The position numbers and the translations under genes are program-made. A DNA stretch of 64,000 nucleotides from Streptomyces halstedii (GTDB lineage Bacteria > Actinomycetota > Actinomycetes > Streptomycetales > Streptomycetaceae). Under the pieces are notes generated by a model. That model had not been told where the DNA came from and did no database searches. It saw only the letters and a program-made list of their open reading frames with translations. The stretch covers positions 1 to 64,000 of the forward strand of contig JOAZ01000004.1 of the NCBI GenBank assembly GCA_000720535.1, read 5' to 3'. Shown here one piece after another: positions 19,644 through 31,855 of this stretch. The first letter of the stretch is position 1. The number at the start of each line of letters is the position of its first letter.

Positions 19644-20165
19644 ATGATCCTTTCGCGTACGGTCCGGAGCACGGTCGTCACCGCGGCTCTCGTCTCCGCC
19701 TCCGCCCTTGCCGTGCCCTCGACGGCGCAGGCCGCCCCGCTGCCGCCCGCGTGTCAGGAAGCGCTGCTGGAGAGCCTGGACAAGTTCCCCGTCCAGAACT
19801 TCGAGGTGCCCGAGAAGGCCAAGAACGCCCTGCTCGGCGAGGTCCTGGGGCTGAGCGACGCCGACCAGGCGGCGTTCACCCAGGAGGCGTGCGCGGCCTG
19901 GAACACCTGGGCCACCAAGAACGGCCAGGCGGTCGCCACCGACCTGGACACCCGCTACCAGAACGCCGCCGGACCCGCGTGCAACAAGTTCGCCACGTCC
20001 GCCCTGGCGACCATCAAGAAGTACGCCCCCAACGTCCCCGCCCAGACCCGGGAGCTGGAGAAGGTGGCCAAGAAGGTCTGGGTGAACTCCATGCAGAAGC
20101 TCGCCACGCAGGCCACCAACGCCGACTGCCGCAAGGCCTACGACGCCGCGAAGGCCGGTTGGTAG
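19644..20165 (+). CDS. Small secreted four-cysteine protein of unknown function
   Basis: 173 residues. MILSRTVRSTVVTAALVSAS followed by ALAVPSTAQA-APL is a clear Sec signal peptide with cleavage after AQA. The mature domain is helical and Ala/Lys-rich, with four cysteines (PPACQ, QEACAAW, GPACNKF, NADCRKA), enough for two disulfides. AAGGAG lies ten bases before the ATG. I do not recognise a named domain. It follows the WS/DGAT gene by 129 bp on the same strand and ends before a strong hairpin, so it may be its own unit. Codon use matches the neighbours. Confidence 0.85.
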   Translation: MILSRTVRSTVVTAALVSASALAVPSTAQAAPLPPACQEALLESLDKFPVQNFEVPEKAKNALLGEVLGLSDADQAAFTQEACAAWNTWATKNGQAVATDLDTRYQNAAGPACNKFATSALATIKKYAPNVPAQTRELEKVAKKVWVNSMQKLATQATNADCRKAYDAAKAGW

Positions 20166-20198
20166 GGCTCCCGAGCCGCGACACGACACGGCGGCACG

Positions 20199-20245
20199 GG
20201 ACGGGCGTGCGGCACGCACCGGTGGGACGTGCCGCACGCCCGTCC
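20199..20245. terminator. Strong bidirectional hairpin terminator
   Basis: Arms of 18 bp, GGACGGGCGTGCGGCACG (20199-20216) and its exact complement (20228-20245), with an 11-nt loop. It lies between the stop of the secreted protein (20165) and the stop of the converging STAND-type gene (20269). Confidence 0.85.
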
Positions 20246-20268
20246 TCCCGTCTGAGGGCCTGTCCCCG

Positions 20269-23200
20269 TCACCGTCCGTCCCGCGCACCCCCCCCAGCCG
20301 CGCCGATCGTGCCGAGCGTGTGCACGAGGGCCGATTCCGCGAGCGGGGGCAGCGCCTCCGGGGCGAGCCGGGGCAGCAGCGGGAGGGCGTACCGCCAGTG
20401 CTCGCCCGCCAGCACCTCCCGTACGAGACGGCGGGCCTCCCGCTCGTCGCGGGACGCGTCCGCGCCGAGGGCGTACGCCAGCGCGAGGAAGCGCAGTACC
20501 GAGGTGTCCTGCGCCGCCCAGCCGTCCGCCGCCGGGACGGTCACCGGGTCACCGGCGAGATACGTCGCCACCGCGGCCAGGGCCGCCGCCCGCCTGCCGG
20601 GCGTCTCCGCTCGCCCCGCCGCCTCCCGCGCCGCCCGGACATCGCCCCGGAAGGCGTGCAGGACGGCCAGTTCGGCGAAGGGGAACACCCCGTTGGGCAG
20701 GGGGGGCGCCTCCATGTACCGCTCCCAGTGGGCCAGTTTCCCGCCCAGCTCCGGAACTTCGAGATCGGTCCCGTGCGCCGACCGGGCCGCTTCGAGCAGC
20801 CCGTGGACCAGCACGGCGTGCGGGTCCCGGCCCCGGATGTCCTCCTCCACGCGTGCGCACAGGGACCGCACCGCCGTGCTCAGGGCGGGGCCCGGCCGCC
20901 GGGGGTCGGGCAGGGCGAGCAGGAGGCCGGAGACCCGGGCCAGGTGCCGGCCCCCGCCTCCCGTACGGGCCATCCGGTCCACCCCCACCAGCTGCTCCGC
21001 GACGATCCGGGCGGCCGCCTCGGGATCGTACGGGGCGAGGCCCACGGCCACGGCGGCCCGCGACCGCAGGGCCCGCTCGCGCCTCATGCCTCTCAGGCCC
21101 TCCCGGCCCGCCCAGCTCTCCGCGGGCTCGGTGGCTCCGGTGTGCGCGAACGCCTGTGCCACGAGGCCGCGTACCGCCGGGTCGGTGACCTCCGTGGCCG
21201 CCTCGGCCGCCTCCTGGGCGTATCGCAGGGCCTCTGCGAGGTGTCCGCCCGCCGCGCAGCCCATCGACACGACGGCCAGGGTGCCCGCCCGGTCGGCGGG
21301 ATCGGACGAGCGGACCGCGAGCCGTACCGCGTCCTCCGCTTGACCGGTGGAGGCAAGCGCCCCGGCCAGCGGAAGCCCCCACCCGTGGGCGCCCACCCTC
21401 GTCGCGTGACCCTCCCAGCGGGCGAAGGCCTCCGTGAGGAGCTGCCGGCCACGCATGGGATGGGTCTTCAACGCCGCCTGGATGTACGCGAACTCGTCGT
21501 CCCCGCTCTCTTCCTTGGCTCTTTCCGCCTCGGCCTCGGCCTCGGCCTCTTCCTCCGCCTGCCGCCCGGTGGAGCGTGACGTCACCGTACGGGCCTGTGC
21601 CGTGACGTCCTCGCCAAGGACGTCACGGCACAACTCGACCGGAACCGTGTCCAGGAGCTTCTGCGCACCCGCAGGCCGGTCTACGTTGTAGAGGGCCTGC
21701 ACGACGCGTACCAGGGTGGTGGACAGTTCGAGGTCCAGATGGGCCCGGTCGGCGGGGGAACGCGACCCAGGGTCGGTGAAGGCGTCGTCCAGTGCCTTCT
21801 CCGCCCTCCTGATCAATGTGCGTCTCTTGTGCCGCCGCGGACCCCACGACACGGCCGTCGCGCCGAGGGCGATCAGATCCACGTGCGTCAGGTCCGACTC
21901 GGGGGACAGCTCGGCGCAGAAGGTCTCCACGACGTTCCGGAACGCAGGGTCGTACCGTCCCAACTGAGTCCAGATCTCCAGCGCCTCGGCCTGTTCGGCG
22001 AACCCGCCCTCGGCCAGTGACGCGGCGTACCGCGCGACCCCGGCGAGCCAGTCGGCCCGCTCCGGACCGAGGGCCTTCGCCGCCTTGACCCTGCCTGTCC
22101 AGCCCACGGCCTCGCAGGGGACGACGGCACGCAGGATCGCATGTCCCGCCTCGGCCTGCTCCCTCGCGAGGAACGTGTGCCCCACCCCGGCCAGTTCCTC
22201 CAGGAGCGGGTCCGACTCCGCCACGGGCCCCACGGCGGCGGTGGCTCGCGCCGCCCACACGGCGGCCTCCCCCGCGGCCTCCCCGGCCTCCGTGCCGGTG
22301 AGTGCCAGGGCCACCTTGGCGAGCCGTATCGCCTTGGCCGCTTCCCCCGGCGCCGAAAGGGCCAGCTCCCGGGCCCGGTTCGCGTCACCGGCGCGCGCGA
22401 AGAGCGCGGGGAACTGCATCGGTACCGGCCGGGCCCGGCCGGTCAGCACGGACCGGGAGAGGGCCGCCCGTGCGGCCACCCCGAGGTCGCCGTCCTCCGC
22501 CTGGGGCAGAAGGTCCAGGTGTGCCAGCGCCTCGTCGAGCCGTCCCGCCGCCACCATCCTCAACTGCCGGTGCGGATCGAGCACCACGCGCTCAAGGCGC
22601 TCGCCGTCACAGAGCTGGTGCGGATAGTGCGACAGAAGGTAGCGGGGCAGCGGCCCGGACCGCTCGCCGGTGTGCCAGGACTCGGCCCAGGCGTGCAGCC
22701 GCCGGGAGTACTCCGTGCGCAAGCCCGGACCGCTCTCCTCCCACACGGCGTGCCGCAGCTCTTCGTCGGCGAGGACGAACGCGCCGGAGCCGGTGCCGTC
22801 CGGTACGAGACCGTGGCCCCACGCGCGTTGCAGTAATCCCTCGATCTCGACGGGGCCCGCGTCCGTCAGCTCGGCCAGGTCCGATGCGCCCAGCCCAGCC
22901 CCCGCGACGGCGAGCAGGCCCAGCACGGTGCGCCCCGGCTCGGAGCCGCGCAGGCGGTCCAGCCCGTCCGCCGGGTCATGCCCACCGTTCTGCGCCAGAT
23001 ACGGCGACAGGGACATCCGGAGCACGGAATCCCCTCCCCGTAACGGGTGTTCGGCAGGCACGTCGGCCGGCGGCGCCCCAGCGGGGCGGCTCGTCACGAT
23101 GACGCGGATCGCTCTCTTTCCGTACCGCCTCCGGGGCCCGAGAGGCACACCGCATGTCGCGTCGGGGAGCAGGGACGCGATGCTGGCGCGGGGCCGCAGG

Positions 23201-24009
23201 TCCTCCGGAACCCCGCCCCGCCACGCGGCGTCCTCGTGCAGCCCGTCCACCACGACCACCAGCCGGCGGCCTCTGCGCGCGGAGCGCTGCGCGGCGAGAC
23301 GGTAGAGCTTCTGGAGCCCGGCGGGCGGGACGGATGCGGGGGCAGGCGGGGCCTTCTCGCCGTTGACGGACAGAAGAGCGGCCAACTGCCGTGCCATTGC
23401 GGACGTGAAGTGTGTGTCCCGGTCCCAGCCGCCCGCCTCGGAGACGAAGTAGCCCACGACATCGAACTTCTGGGTCGCCCGCACGTGCTGCGCCACCCGG
23501 CCCAGGAAGGCCGACTTCCCAGCCATCGGCGGCCCTTGGAACCAGAGGTAGAGGGGCGAGGCGTCGTTCGAACTCAGGAATGCGTCCACGGCCCGCAGCT
23601 CGGTGGCGCGGCCGTCGAGGGGCTTCTCCAGATACTTCTCGGCACCCAGCCGCCGCATGAAGAGCGCGGTCTCCCGGCGCTGCGCGGAAGCCCCACGGCG
23701 GCCTTCGGCCCCCTGCTGGGCGGCTTCCAGCGCCCGCGCCCACGCCTCGTCGAACCCGCCGCTCTCCCCGGCCGCCTGCCGAAGGGAGACCACCAGCCGC
23801 CGCACGTCGTCGGTTTTGGTACGCAGAGGGGCCGCTTTTCCCCCGTGCCAGTTCCGGATCGTCTGCACACCGACGTCGGTGCCGGCAGCTGCGACCCGTG
23901 CCGTGAAGCCGGTCTTCCCCGACACTGCCTCCGCCCTGTCCCACAGCTCTCTCAGCATGCGGCCGAACTCCACGCACGCTTCCCGGCCGGGCTGCTCCAG
24001 GTCCCCCAC
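20269..24009 (-). CDS. STAND/NACHT-like ATPase with N-terminal helical domain and C-terminal helical repeats
   Basis: 1246 residues from GTG 24009, which has GGGGAGG four bases upstream; an ATG at 24054 would add 15 residues. The N-terminus (about 10-60) is HTH-like, of the kind often fused to NACHT ATPases in Streptomyces (LRELWDRAEAVSG ... VQTIRNWHGG). The P-loop GPPMAGKS is near residue 160 and a Walker B, VVVVDGLHED, near 253. A winged-helix-like segment (LDRLRGSEPGRTVLGLLAVAG) follows, then about 700 residues of Ala-rich helical repeats resembling TPRs, with an acidic EAEAEAEAE stretch. STAND proteins act as oligomerising sensors or switches in regulation and in phage defence. The gene lies 2.7 kb before the Cas3-less Cascade on the other strand; a functional tie is plausible but unproved. 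No separate effector nuclease domain is visible. Confidence 0.8.
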   Translation of the reverse strand: MGDLEQPGREACVEFGRMLRELWDRAEAVSGKTGFTARVAAAGTDVGVQTIRNWHGGKAAPLRTKTDDVRRLVVSLRQAAGESGGFDEAWARALEAAQQGAEGRRGASAQRRETALFMRRLGAEKYLEKPLDGRATELRAVDAFLSSNDASPLYLWFQGPPMAGKSAFLGRVAQHVRATQKFDVVGYFVSEAGGWDRDTHFTSAMARQLAALLSVNGEKAPPAPASVPPAGLQKLYRLAAQRSARRGRRLVVVVDGLHEDAAWRGGVPEDLRPRASIASLLPDATCGVPLGPRRRYGKRAIRVIVTSRPAGAPPADVPAEHPLRGGDSVLRMSLSPYLAQNGGHDPADGLDRLRGSEPGRTVLGLLAVAGAGLGASDLAELTDAGPVEIEGLLQRAWGHGLVPDGTGSGAFVLADEELRHAVWEESGPGLRTEYSRRLHAWAESWHTGERSGPLPRYLLSHYPHQLCDGERLERVVLDPHRQLRMVAAGRLDEALAHLDLLPQAEDGDLGVAARAALSRSVLTGRARPVPMQFPALFARAGDANRARELALSAPGEAAKAIRLAKVALALTGTEAGEAAGEAAVWAARATAAVGPVAESDPLLEELAGVGHTFLAREQAEAGHAILRAVVPCEAVGWTGRVKAAKALGPERADWLAGVARYAASLAEGGFAEQAEALEIWTQLGRYDPAFRNVVETFCAELSPESDLTHVDLIALGATAVSWGPRRHKRRTLIRRAEKALDDAFTDPGSRSPADRAHLDLELSTTLVRVVQALYNVDRPAGAQKLLDTVPVELCRDVLGEDVTAQARTVTSRSTGRQAEEEAEAEAEAERAKEESGDDEFAYIQAALKTHPMRGRQLLTEAFARWEGHATRVGAHGWGLPLAGALASTGQAEDAVRLAVRSSDPADRAGTLAVVSMGCAAGGHLAEALRYAQEAAEAATEVTDPAVRGLVAQAFAHTGATEPAESWAGREGLRGMRRERALRSRAAVAVGLAPYDPEAAARIVAEQLVGVDRMARTGGGGRHLARVSGLLLALPDPRRPGPALSTAVRSLCARVEEDIRGRDPHAVLVHGLLEAARSAHGTDLEVPELGGKLAHWERYMEAPPLPNGVFPFAELAVLHAFRGDVRAAREAAGRAETPGRRAAALAAVATYLAGDPVTVPAADGWAAQDTSVLRFLALAYALGADASRDEREARRLVREVLAGEHWRYALPLLPRLAPEALPPLAESALVHTLGTIGAAGGGARDGR

Positions 24010-24155
24010 CGTGCCTCCCCAAAGAAATCCAGAATCGCTGACCTGCGGATACATGAGTAATCGTTGGGGTACCCCATCGTTTGCCCCCCACCTGACCGGA
24101 CAAGGTGAGACCACTCGGCGGCCCTACGCCGGGCACCGACCGGAAGGACAATCCC

Positions 24156-24332
24156 ATGCCTCTGCTCCCCGCCCTCCTCGACGCCGCGACCCTGGCCGCC
24201 GTCGGCGCCACGGCGTACACGGCGGTCCTCGCCGCCGTCGCCCTCACCTCGGTCCTGTCCCCGGCCCCGGAGATCCGCCGGGACGCCAGGGCCACCCTGA
24301 CCATCCTGCTGCGACGTCGGCGGCGGGGGTAG
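24156..24332 (+). CDS. Small hydrophobic protein, unknown function
   Basis: 58 residues starting at ATG 24156, with GGAAGGA seven bases upstream. One hydrophobic segment (LLDAATLAAVGATAYTAVLA, continuing AAVALTSVL) is followed by a basic tail (RRDARATLTILLRRRRRG), the layout of a single-pass or monotopic membrane peptide. It is divergent from the STAND-type gene, 146 bp away. No domain is recognised; the good ribosome site and high third-position GC support expression. Confidence 0.6.
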   Translation: MPLLPALLDAATLAAVGATAYTAVLAAVALTSVLSPAPEIRRDARATLTILLRRRRRG

Positions 24333-24358
24333 GCGGGGGCGGGTGCGGCCGTCACAAG

Positions 24359-24389
24359 CGCTCGCAAGTTTCGACGTAACTTGTGAGCG
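24359..24389. repeat. 12-bp inverted repeat after the small membrane gene
   Basis: CGCTCGCAAGTT (24359-24370) and AACTTGTGAGCG (24378-24389) pair with one mismatch around a 7-nt loop; flanking CACA/TGTG could lengthen the stem. It may be the terminator of the small gene, or an operator. No T-run follows. Confidence 0.45.
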
Positions 24390-24892
24390 TATGTGGTTAG
24401 CGAGCGGGCTCAGCCGTAGCGTGCAGCTCAAAACCACCCGAATGGTCGTGAGTTGCTCCTACGGCTTCCGGCGAACTGAGGCATTGTGCTCTGTGGTGGG
24501 GAGAGAACCTCCCTGGCGGAAAGAGCAGATCAGGACAGGAGCGTCCGATTCCTATGCGATCGACCCCTCGCATGTGTCGCCAATGTGGCTCGCGACTGCC
24601 AACGCGTTGTAAGAAACGGAGCCGTCGAAGCGCCTCTCTGCGCCAACTGGCCTGTGTGGTGCTCACTGCGACAGTGGCGCCCTGGGTTGCCGAATTGAGT
24701 AGTCGCGCGGTGGCATGGTCGGCCTCGGCGGGATAAGACCGCCGAGGACGACCGCACCGGGTGGCCTCACCGCCTGAGTCCGCTGCCACGGACTTGGGCG
24801 GAGTCCAAGGCCGAAAGTTGCCCGCGGACGCCTCTGTTCAACGAGGCACGCGCGCTCCGATGGTGCAGCATCCTACATTTCGTTATGCGTGG
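24390..24892. other. Gene-free, lower-GC stretch upstream of the CRISPR remnant
   Basis: No frame here has Streptomyces-like codon use or a ribosome site. The last 60 bases are relatively AT-rich (around CATCCTACATTTCGTTATGC) and are where a type I-E leader would lie. Confidence 0.4.
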
Positions 24893-24920
24893 TTTGCCCT
24901 GATGTTGGGAGACCTATAGC
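24893..24920 (+). promoter_or_regulatory. Possible CRISPR leader promoter
   Basis: TTTGCC (24893-24898) and TATAGC (24915-24920) are spaced 16 bp apart and would start transcription about 7-14 bases before the first CRISPR repeat, running into it. Motif match only. Confidence 0.3.
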
Positions 24921-24933
24921 CTTTCCCTGTCAG

Positions 24934-25023
24934 CATCGGTCCCGCTGTTGCGGGAATGGTCCGTTGTGAGCGTTTGTGGCCCACCTCGGCTCTCCTTCTC
25001 CCCGCGCGTGCGGGGATGAATCC
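24934..25023 (+). CRISPR. Two-repeat remnant type I-E CRISPR array with one 32-nt spacer
   Basis: The second repeat (24995-25023, 29 nt) is a good type I-E repeat: CTCCCCGC-GCGT-GCGGGG hairpin followed by ATGAATCC, the 8-nt handle position for Cas6e cleavage. The first (24934-24962, 29 nt) is degenerate but keeps the hairpin CCCGC-TGTT-GCGGG and ends AATGGTCC. The interval between them (24963-24994) is exactly 32 nt, the standard I-E spacer length. No further repeat is found 61 bp before or after. The repeat orientation matches the direction of the Cascade operon 1.6 kb downstream. Confidence 0.75.
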
Positions 25024-25125
25024 TCGTCGTGGACCCTTTTTTTGCGGGGTATAGGCTCGTAACAGGAACACGCCAGGGCGCATCCGGGTGCTGCACGCGG
25101 TAACGGCTCTGGCACCATCGGGCAG

Positions 25126-25617
25126 ATGAACCATGCGAACGATCCAGGGAGTTCGTCCGGAGGTGCCTGGGTTTTCGGCCTGGAGGAGATGTGCGCCACT
25201 GACGCGGGCGAAGACGGCACGCTGCATCAGGTCGCTCCGGCCTTCGGTATGACTCTGATCAGGGCCCCGGAGGGCACGCCTCAGGCTTTGCGGTGGGCAG
25301 CGGAGGAAATCGTCGACCAGTGTGGGCCGGACCGCGTAGTCTCCTCTGTCCTTCTGCAATGGCTCAGGATCGAGGCCGGCGACGAGCTACGACTGGGCGT
25401 GGAGAGCTGCCTCCTGGAGCGGATCTCTGACGATCAGGTGCGCCTTCACGCCCACTACAACCAATGGGACGATCTGGTCGTTCCCCTCTCGGCTGTTCGA
25501 CGCATGCTGATCGACATGATGCACTTCCTTCTGACAGAGGCGCATCACCCGTTGCCTGCCTGGCGAATCAGGCGACTGGGAAAGCGGGACTGGAGTCGCA
25601 GGCGCGACGCCGAGTAG
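25126..25617 (+). CDS. Hypothetical protein between the CRISPR remnant and Cascade
   Basis: 163 residues, MNHANDPGSSSGGAWVFGLE to the TAG at 25615-25617. Composition is balanced and protein-like (VLLQWLRIEAGDELRLGVE, VRLHAHYNQWDDLVVPLSAV, MLIDMMHFLLTEAHHPLPAW), unlike the shadow frames around it, though its third-position GC is lower than in the neighbours, which suggests transfer. The ribosome site is poor; a second ATG at MCATDAG follows GGAGGAG too closely. I recognise no domain. The C-terminal part is predicted helical and basic (RIRRLGKRDWSRRR). Real gene likely, function unknown. Confidence 0.5.
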   Translation: MNHANDPGSSSGGAWVFGLEEMCATDAGEDGTLHQVAPAFGMTLIRAPEGTPQALRWAAEEIVDQCGPDRVVSSVLLQWLRIEAGDELRLGVESCLLERISDDQVRLHAHYNQWDDLVVPLSAVRRMLIDMMHFLLTEAHHPLPAWRIRRLGKRDWSRRRDAE

Positions 25618-25736
25618 ATCGGAGCCCCTGACTCCCGAGCGTGACGCCAAGCTCAACCGGATCGAGTACGTCCCGGACCCGCGTCCGCAGCGAGAAGCGC
25701 ATCCGCAGGGACAGTCGGCCGGCTCTCGCCGCCCAT

Positions 25737-26087
25737 TCAAAAGACCGGGTCTGCGCCCTGCCTCGCGAGGGCGATTGCTGCCCGTCGATTCGGAGCGCGC
25801 CGCACCTCCTGAACCTTGTCTTCCGTGCGCTCAGAACCCCGCACCACCCGCTGCAACGTGCGCTCCGACTCTTCGAGGGACGTCTGAATCGCGACAGATT
25901 CCTCTCGGACGGCGGCGTTCCAATCCCTGACGGGACCACCGGACCTGAGGAAGTCGGCCAGCGCACTCCGCTTCTGGTAAACCGATATCTGGAGATCCAC
26001 GAGAACATCCGACACCTGCATGGCGGCATCGCGGCGTCTTGCCACGAGACAGGACGGCAGTCCTGCCCCCATTGCCCGATCAGTCAA
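25737..26087 (-). CDS. Doubtful small helical protein, overlapping the preceding frame
   Basis: Up to 116 residues from TTG 26087, or 94 from the ATG giving MQVSDVLVDLQISV. The shorter form is amphipathic and coiled-coil-like (EESVAIQTSLEESERTLQRV, RTEDKVQEV). Its start overlaps the stop of the upstream minus-strand frame (TTGA), suggesting a pair. No ribosome site stands out and no family is recognised. Confidence 0.35.
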   Translation of the reverse strand: MTDRAMGAGLPSCLVARRRDAAMQVSDVLVDLQISVYQKRSALADFLRSGGPVRDWNAAVREESVAIQTSLEESERTLQRVVRGSERTEDKVQEVRRAPNRRAAIALARQGADPVF

Positions 26088-26347
26088 CTTGGCGAATACA
26101 TACGCTCACAGCACGGGCCCTGTCCCTTTAACGGGTACCAACGCCTCCGGCGATACGTGTCCCGCCGAGGCGTGTGGGTGTCCGCACCTGCCTCCAGCCA
26201 CGGGGTGAGCTCCGATGGAAGTCGGCCCACCAGTCGAACTCCTTCGAACGAGATCTGCGGTCCGTGACAGGCGTCGATGGCGACGGCGGCCAACGTCCAG
26301 TCCTCCGAGCGGTAGTAGGCGTCGACACCCAGACGGGAGAACTGCAC
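26084..26347 (-). CDS. Doubtful small protein or gene remnant
   Basis: 87 residues from the alternative start at MQFSRLGVDAYYRSEDW; the frame stays open upstream to a stop near 26385 (GGRNLTEQWVQFSR). The core, SEDWTLAAVAIDACHGPQI then SFEGVRLVGRLPSELTPWLE, reads like a real globular protein, while the tail (RRDTYRRRRWYPLKGQG) does not. It may be the end of a decayed gene. Function unknown. Confidence 0.35.
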   Translation of the reverse strand: MQFSRLGVDAYYRSEDWTLAAVAIDACHGPQISFEGVRLVGRLPSELTPWLEAGADTHTPRRDTYRRRRWYPLKGQGPCCERMYSPS

Positions 26348-26666
26348 CCACTGCTCGGTCAGGTTCCGTCCACCGGTCGGCTACCCAAGTGCGGCGGAGA
26401 CTTGCCCGGCTATGTCCGGGACTATCGTCCGCTCCAGCCACATGGATGTCTTCTCCTGACAATCGAACGTGTACGCCGGGGATTGTCGCAGGTCCGCTAT
26501 TGCTCCACTTCTGGTCGACGTGCCCAGATGAGGATGGCCGCGAGGTGTAGCCCGGCTGGGTGGGCGATGGTGATTCTGTCGGTGCGCGTGACGAGTTCCA
26601 CGTGTGATTCATTGAATCGCGTGCGCGCCCCGATGCTCGCTGCTAGCGTCTCGTTGTTCACCGCAT

Positions 26667-28276
26667 GTGGCTCTCGATGAGAGTGGTAGCGAAAACTTGT
26701 CCGACGTGGTCTCTTCAGTTGAGCGGCATCCCTCCTGGGACCCCCGACACGAGCCCTGTGTCCCCGTAGTCTCGCTCGAAGGTTCGACCACTCAAGCCTC
26801 TCTGGTCGAAGTATTACGCTGGGCCGACGAGTTGAGCGCCCTCTTCTGCCCGACACCGGGCGAGGGGGTCGCTGTGATCGAGTACCTGCTGGCCCTCTGC
26901 TTCGCCTCCGGGACCTTCCCCTCGTGCGACGAGGAGTGGCAGGCCTGGGTCGTCGAGGAACACCCACTTGATGAGGTCGCGAAGTGGCTGGTCGATGAGC
27001 CCGACGACGCATGGGATTTGTTCCACCGGGAGCATCCCCTCGCGCAGAACGCCGAATTGAGAGATCAGTTCGACGAAGACAGTATGGGCCCCGCACAGCT
27101 CGTCCTCGAACGGGTCGGTGACTACAGCCAGTTCTTCGACCACCACCACCTCGAACACCCCGTCCCCCTCCCGGCAGCCGAGGCCTTCCGGGCGTTGCTC
27201 GCCCAGCACGTCTACGGGCTGTCGGGCCGAGCCCGGATCTCAGGCAAGACGCTCGGCCCTACCCTGACCAACCTCGCCGCGGGGCGCCTCCAGGGCCGTA
27301 TCAAGGTCGTGGTTCAAGGCCGCACGGTCGGGGACACGCTGCGGCTGAACCTCTACCCCGCCGCCGGAGGAAAGGCGGGGCACTTCAACCATTCGTGGAC
27401 CGCCGAAGAGAACCCGCGCCGGAAATTCAAGACGAAGCCGTCGGGGCGCCGCACCTCCGGCCCCGCCGACCTGCACAGTTACCTCGGCCGTTCCGTGCTG
27501 CTGCGGCCCGTTCCGGCGGCACCGGGCGAGCCCGTCCACGTCGACCGGGTGCTGATCGGAGCTGGTGAACTCCTCGACCTCGACCCCGAGCGCGACCTTG
27601 AGGACGCCGTCTTCCACAAGAAGCTGAACAACCACCCCAAGCCGCTCTGGCCGTCGCCCACCCGCGCCCTGTGGCGTGAGGCGCACGCGCTCTACAGTGC
27701 GGCGACCAGGGAGACGAAGGGCGTCTTCGGGCGGCTGCGGTATCTGCGGTTCCCCAAGGACGGCGAAGGTCCGCCCTGCGTCCTCTGGGCCGTCGGGCTC
27801 CTCGCCGACAAGACCCTGGCCTCCACCTGGACCGAGGGCCACTTCCCGTACGCACCGAGCCAGGGGGAGGCCCTGTGCACGGCGTCCCGGCGCGGCTCGG
27901 ACATCGCCGAGTACGTGGCGCGGGCCCTGGAACGCGCGGCGTACGCGGCCTGGAAGATCGTCTACCCGAACCCGAAACCCGCCGACCGGTCCGCGCAGAT
28001 GGCCCGCTTCGACGCCCGGCAGGAGTTCTGGCCGGCCGCGGAGGACCCGTTCGGTTGGCTGCTCGACGCGACGGTCCGGGGCGACGACGTGCCCCTCGCC
28101 CTGCTCGACTACGCCGCCGAACTCCATCTCAGGGCGGCCGACTTCCTCAAGCACCGGCTCGACGCCCTTCCGCGCGACACGAAGGGGCTGCTCGCCCGCG
28201 CGCGTGCCGAACACCGCTTCGGCGAGGACATGGCCGCCGCGAAGGCCCCCGCAGAAATCCGAGGGGAGACGTACAC

Positions 28277-28280
<4 letters not shown>
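26667..28280 (+). CDS. cas8e: Cas8e (Cse1/CasA), large subunit of type I-E Cascade
   Basis: 537 residues, close to the usual 500-560. The start region matches Cse1: HPSWDPRHEPCVPVVSLEGS, then ASLVEVLRWADEL and VAVIEYLLALCFA, and the C-terminal helical bundle follows (DVPLALLDYAAELHLRAADF). Cas8e recognises the PAM, stabilises the R-loop and in complete systems recruits Cas3. The GTG at 26667 is the first in-frame start but has no clear ribosome site; TTG/GTG codons at 26697-26709 are alternatives. It heads a five-gene operon in which every junction overlaps by 4 bp (ATGA or GTGA), pointing to one mRNA and coupled translation. No cas3 precedes it. Confidence 0.9.
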
Positions 28281-31795
<3,515 letters not shown>

Positions 31796-31855
31796 GGCGG
31801 ACGGACGGCCGCCGTGCCGGGCACCCGTGGACCGTGAGCCGGTACCTGCCCCATG

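Larger units (their letters stand above)
25618..26666. other. Scar-like region before the Cascade operon
   Basis: About 1 kb of lower and uneven GC without a convincing plus-strand gene. Two small minus-strand frames inside it (25737-26087 and 26084-26347) look weakly coding and are listed separately. This is where cas3, or the rest of a CRISPR array, would be expected in a complete type I-E locus; nothing resembling an HD or helicase domain is seen. Confidence 0.5.

Noticed and set aside
24397..24789. Minus-strand frame of 130 codons upstream of the CRISPR remnant
   Set aside because: No ribosome site, no recognisable domain and mixed codon use; not supported.
25034..25048. Possible third CRISPR repeat (CCC, T-run, GCGGGG)
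   Set aside because: It is only 34 bp from the previous repeat's stem, not 61, and lacks the flanking repeat bases.
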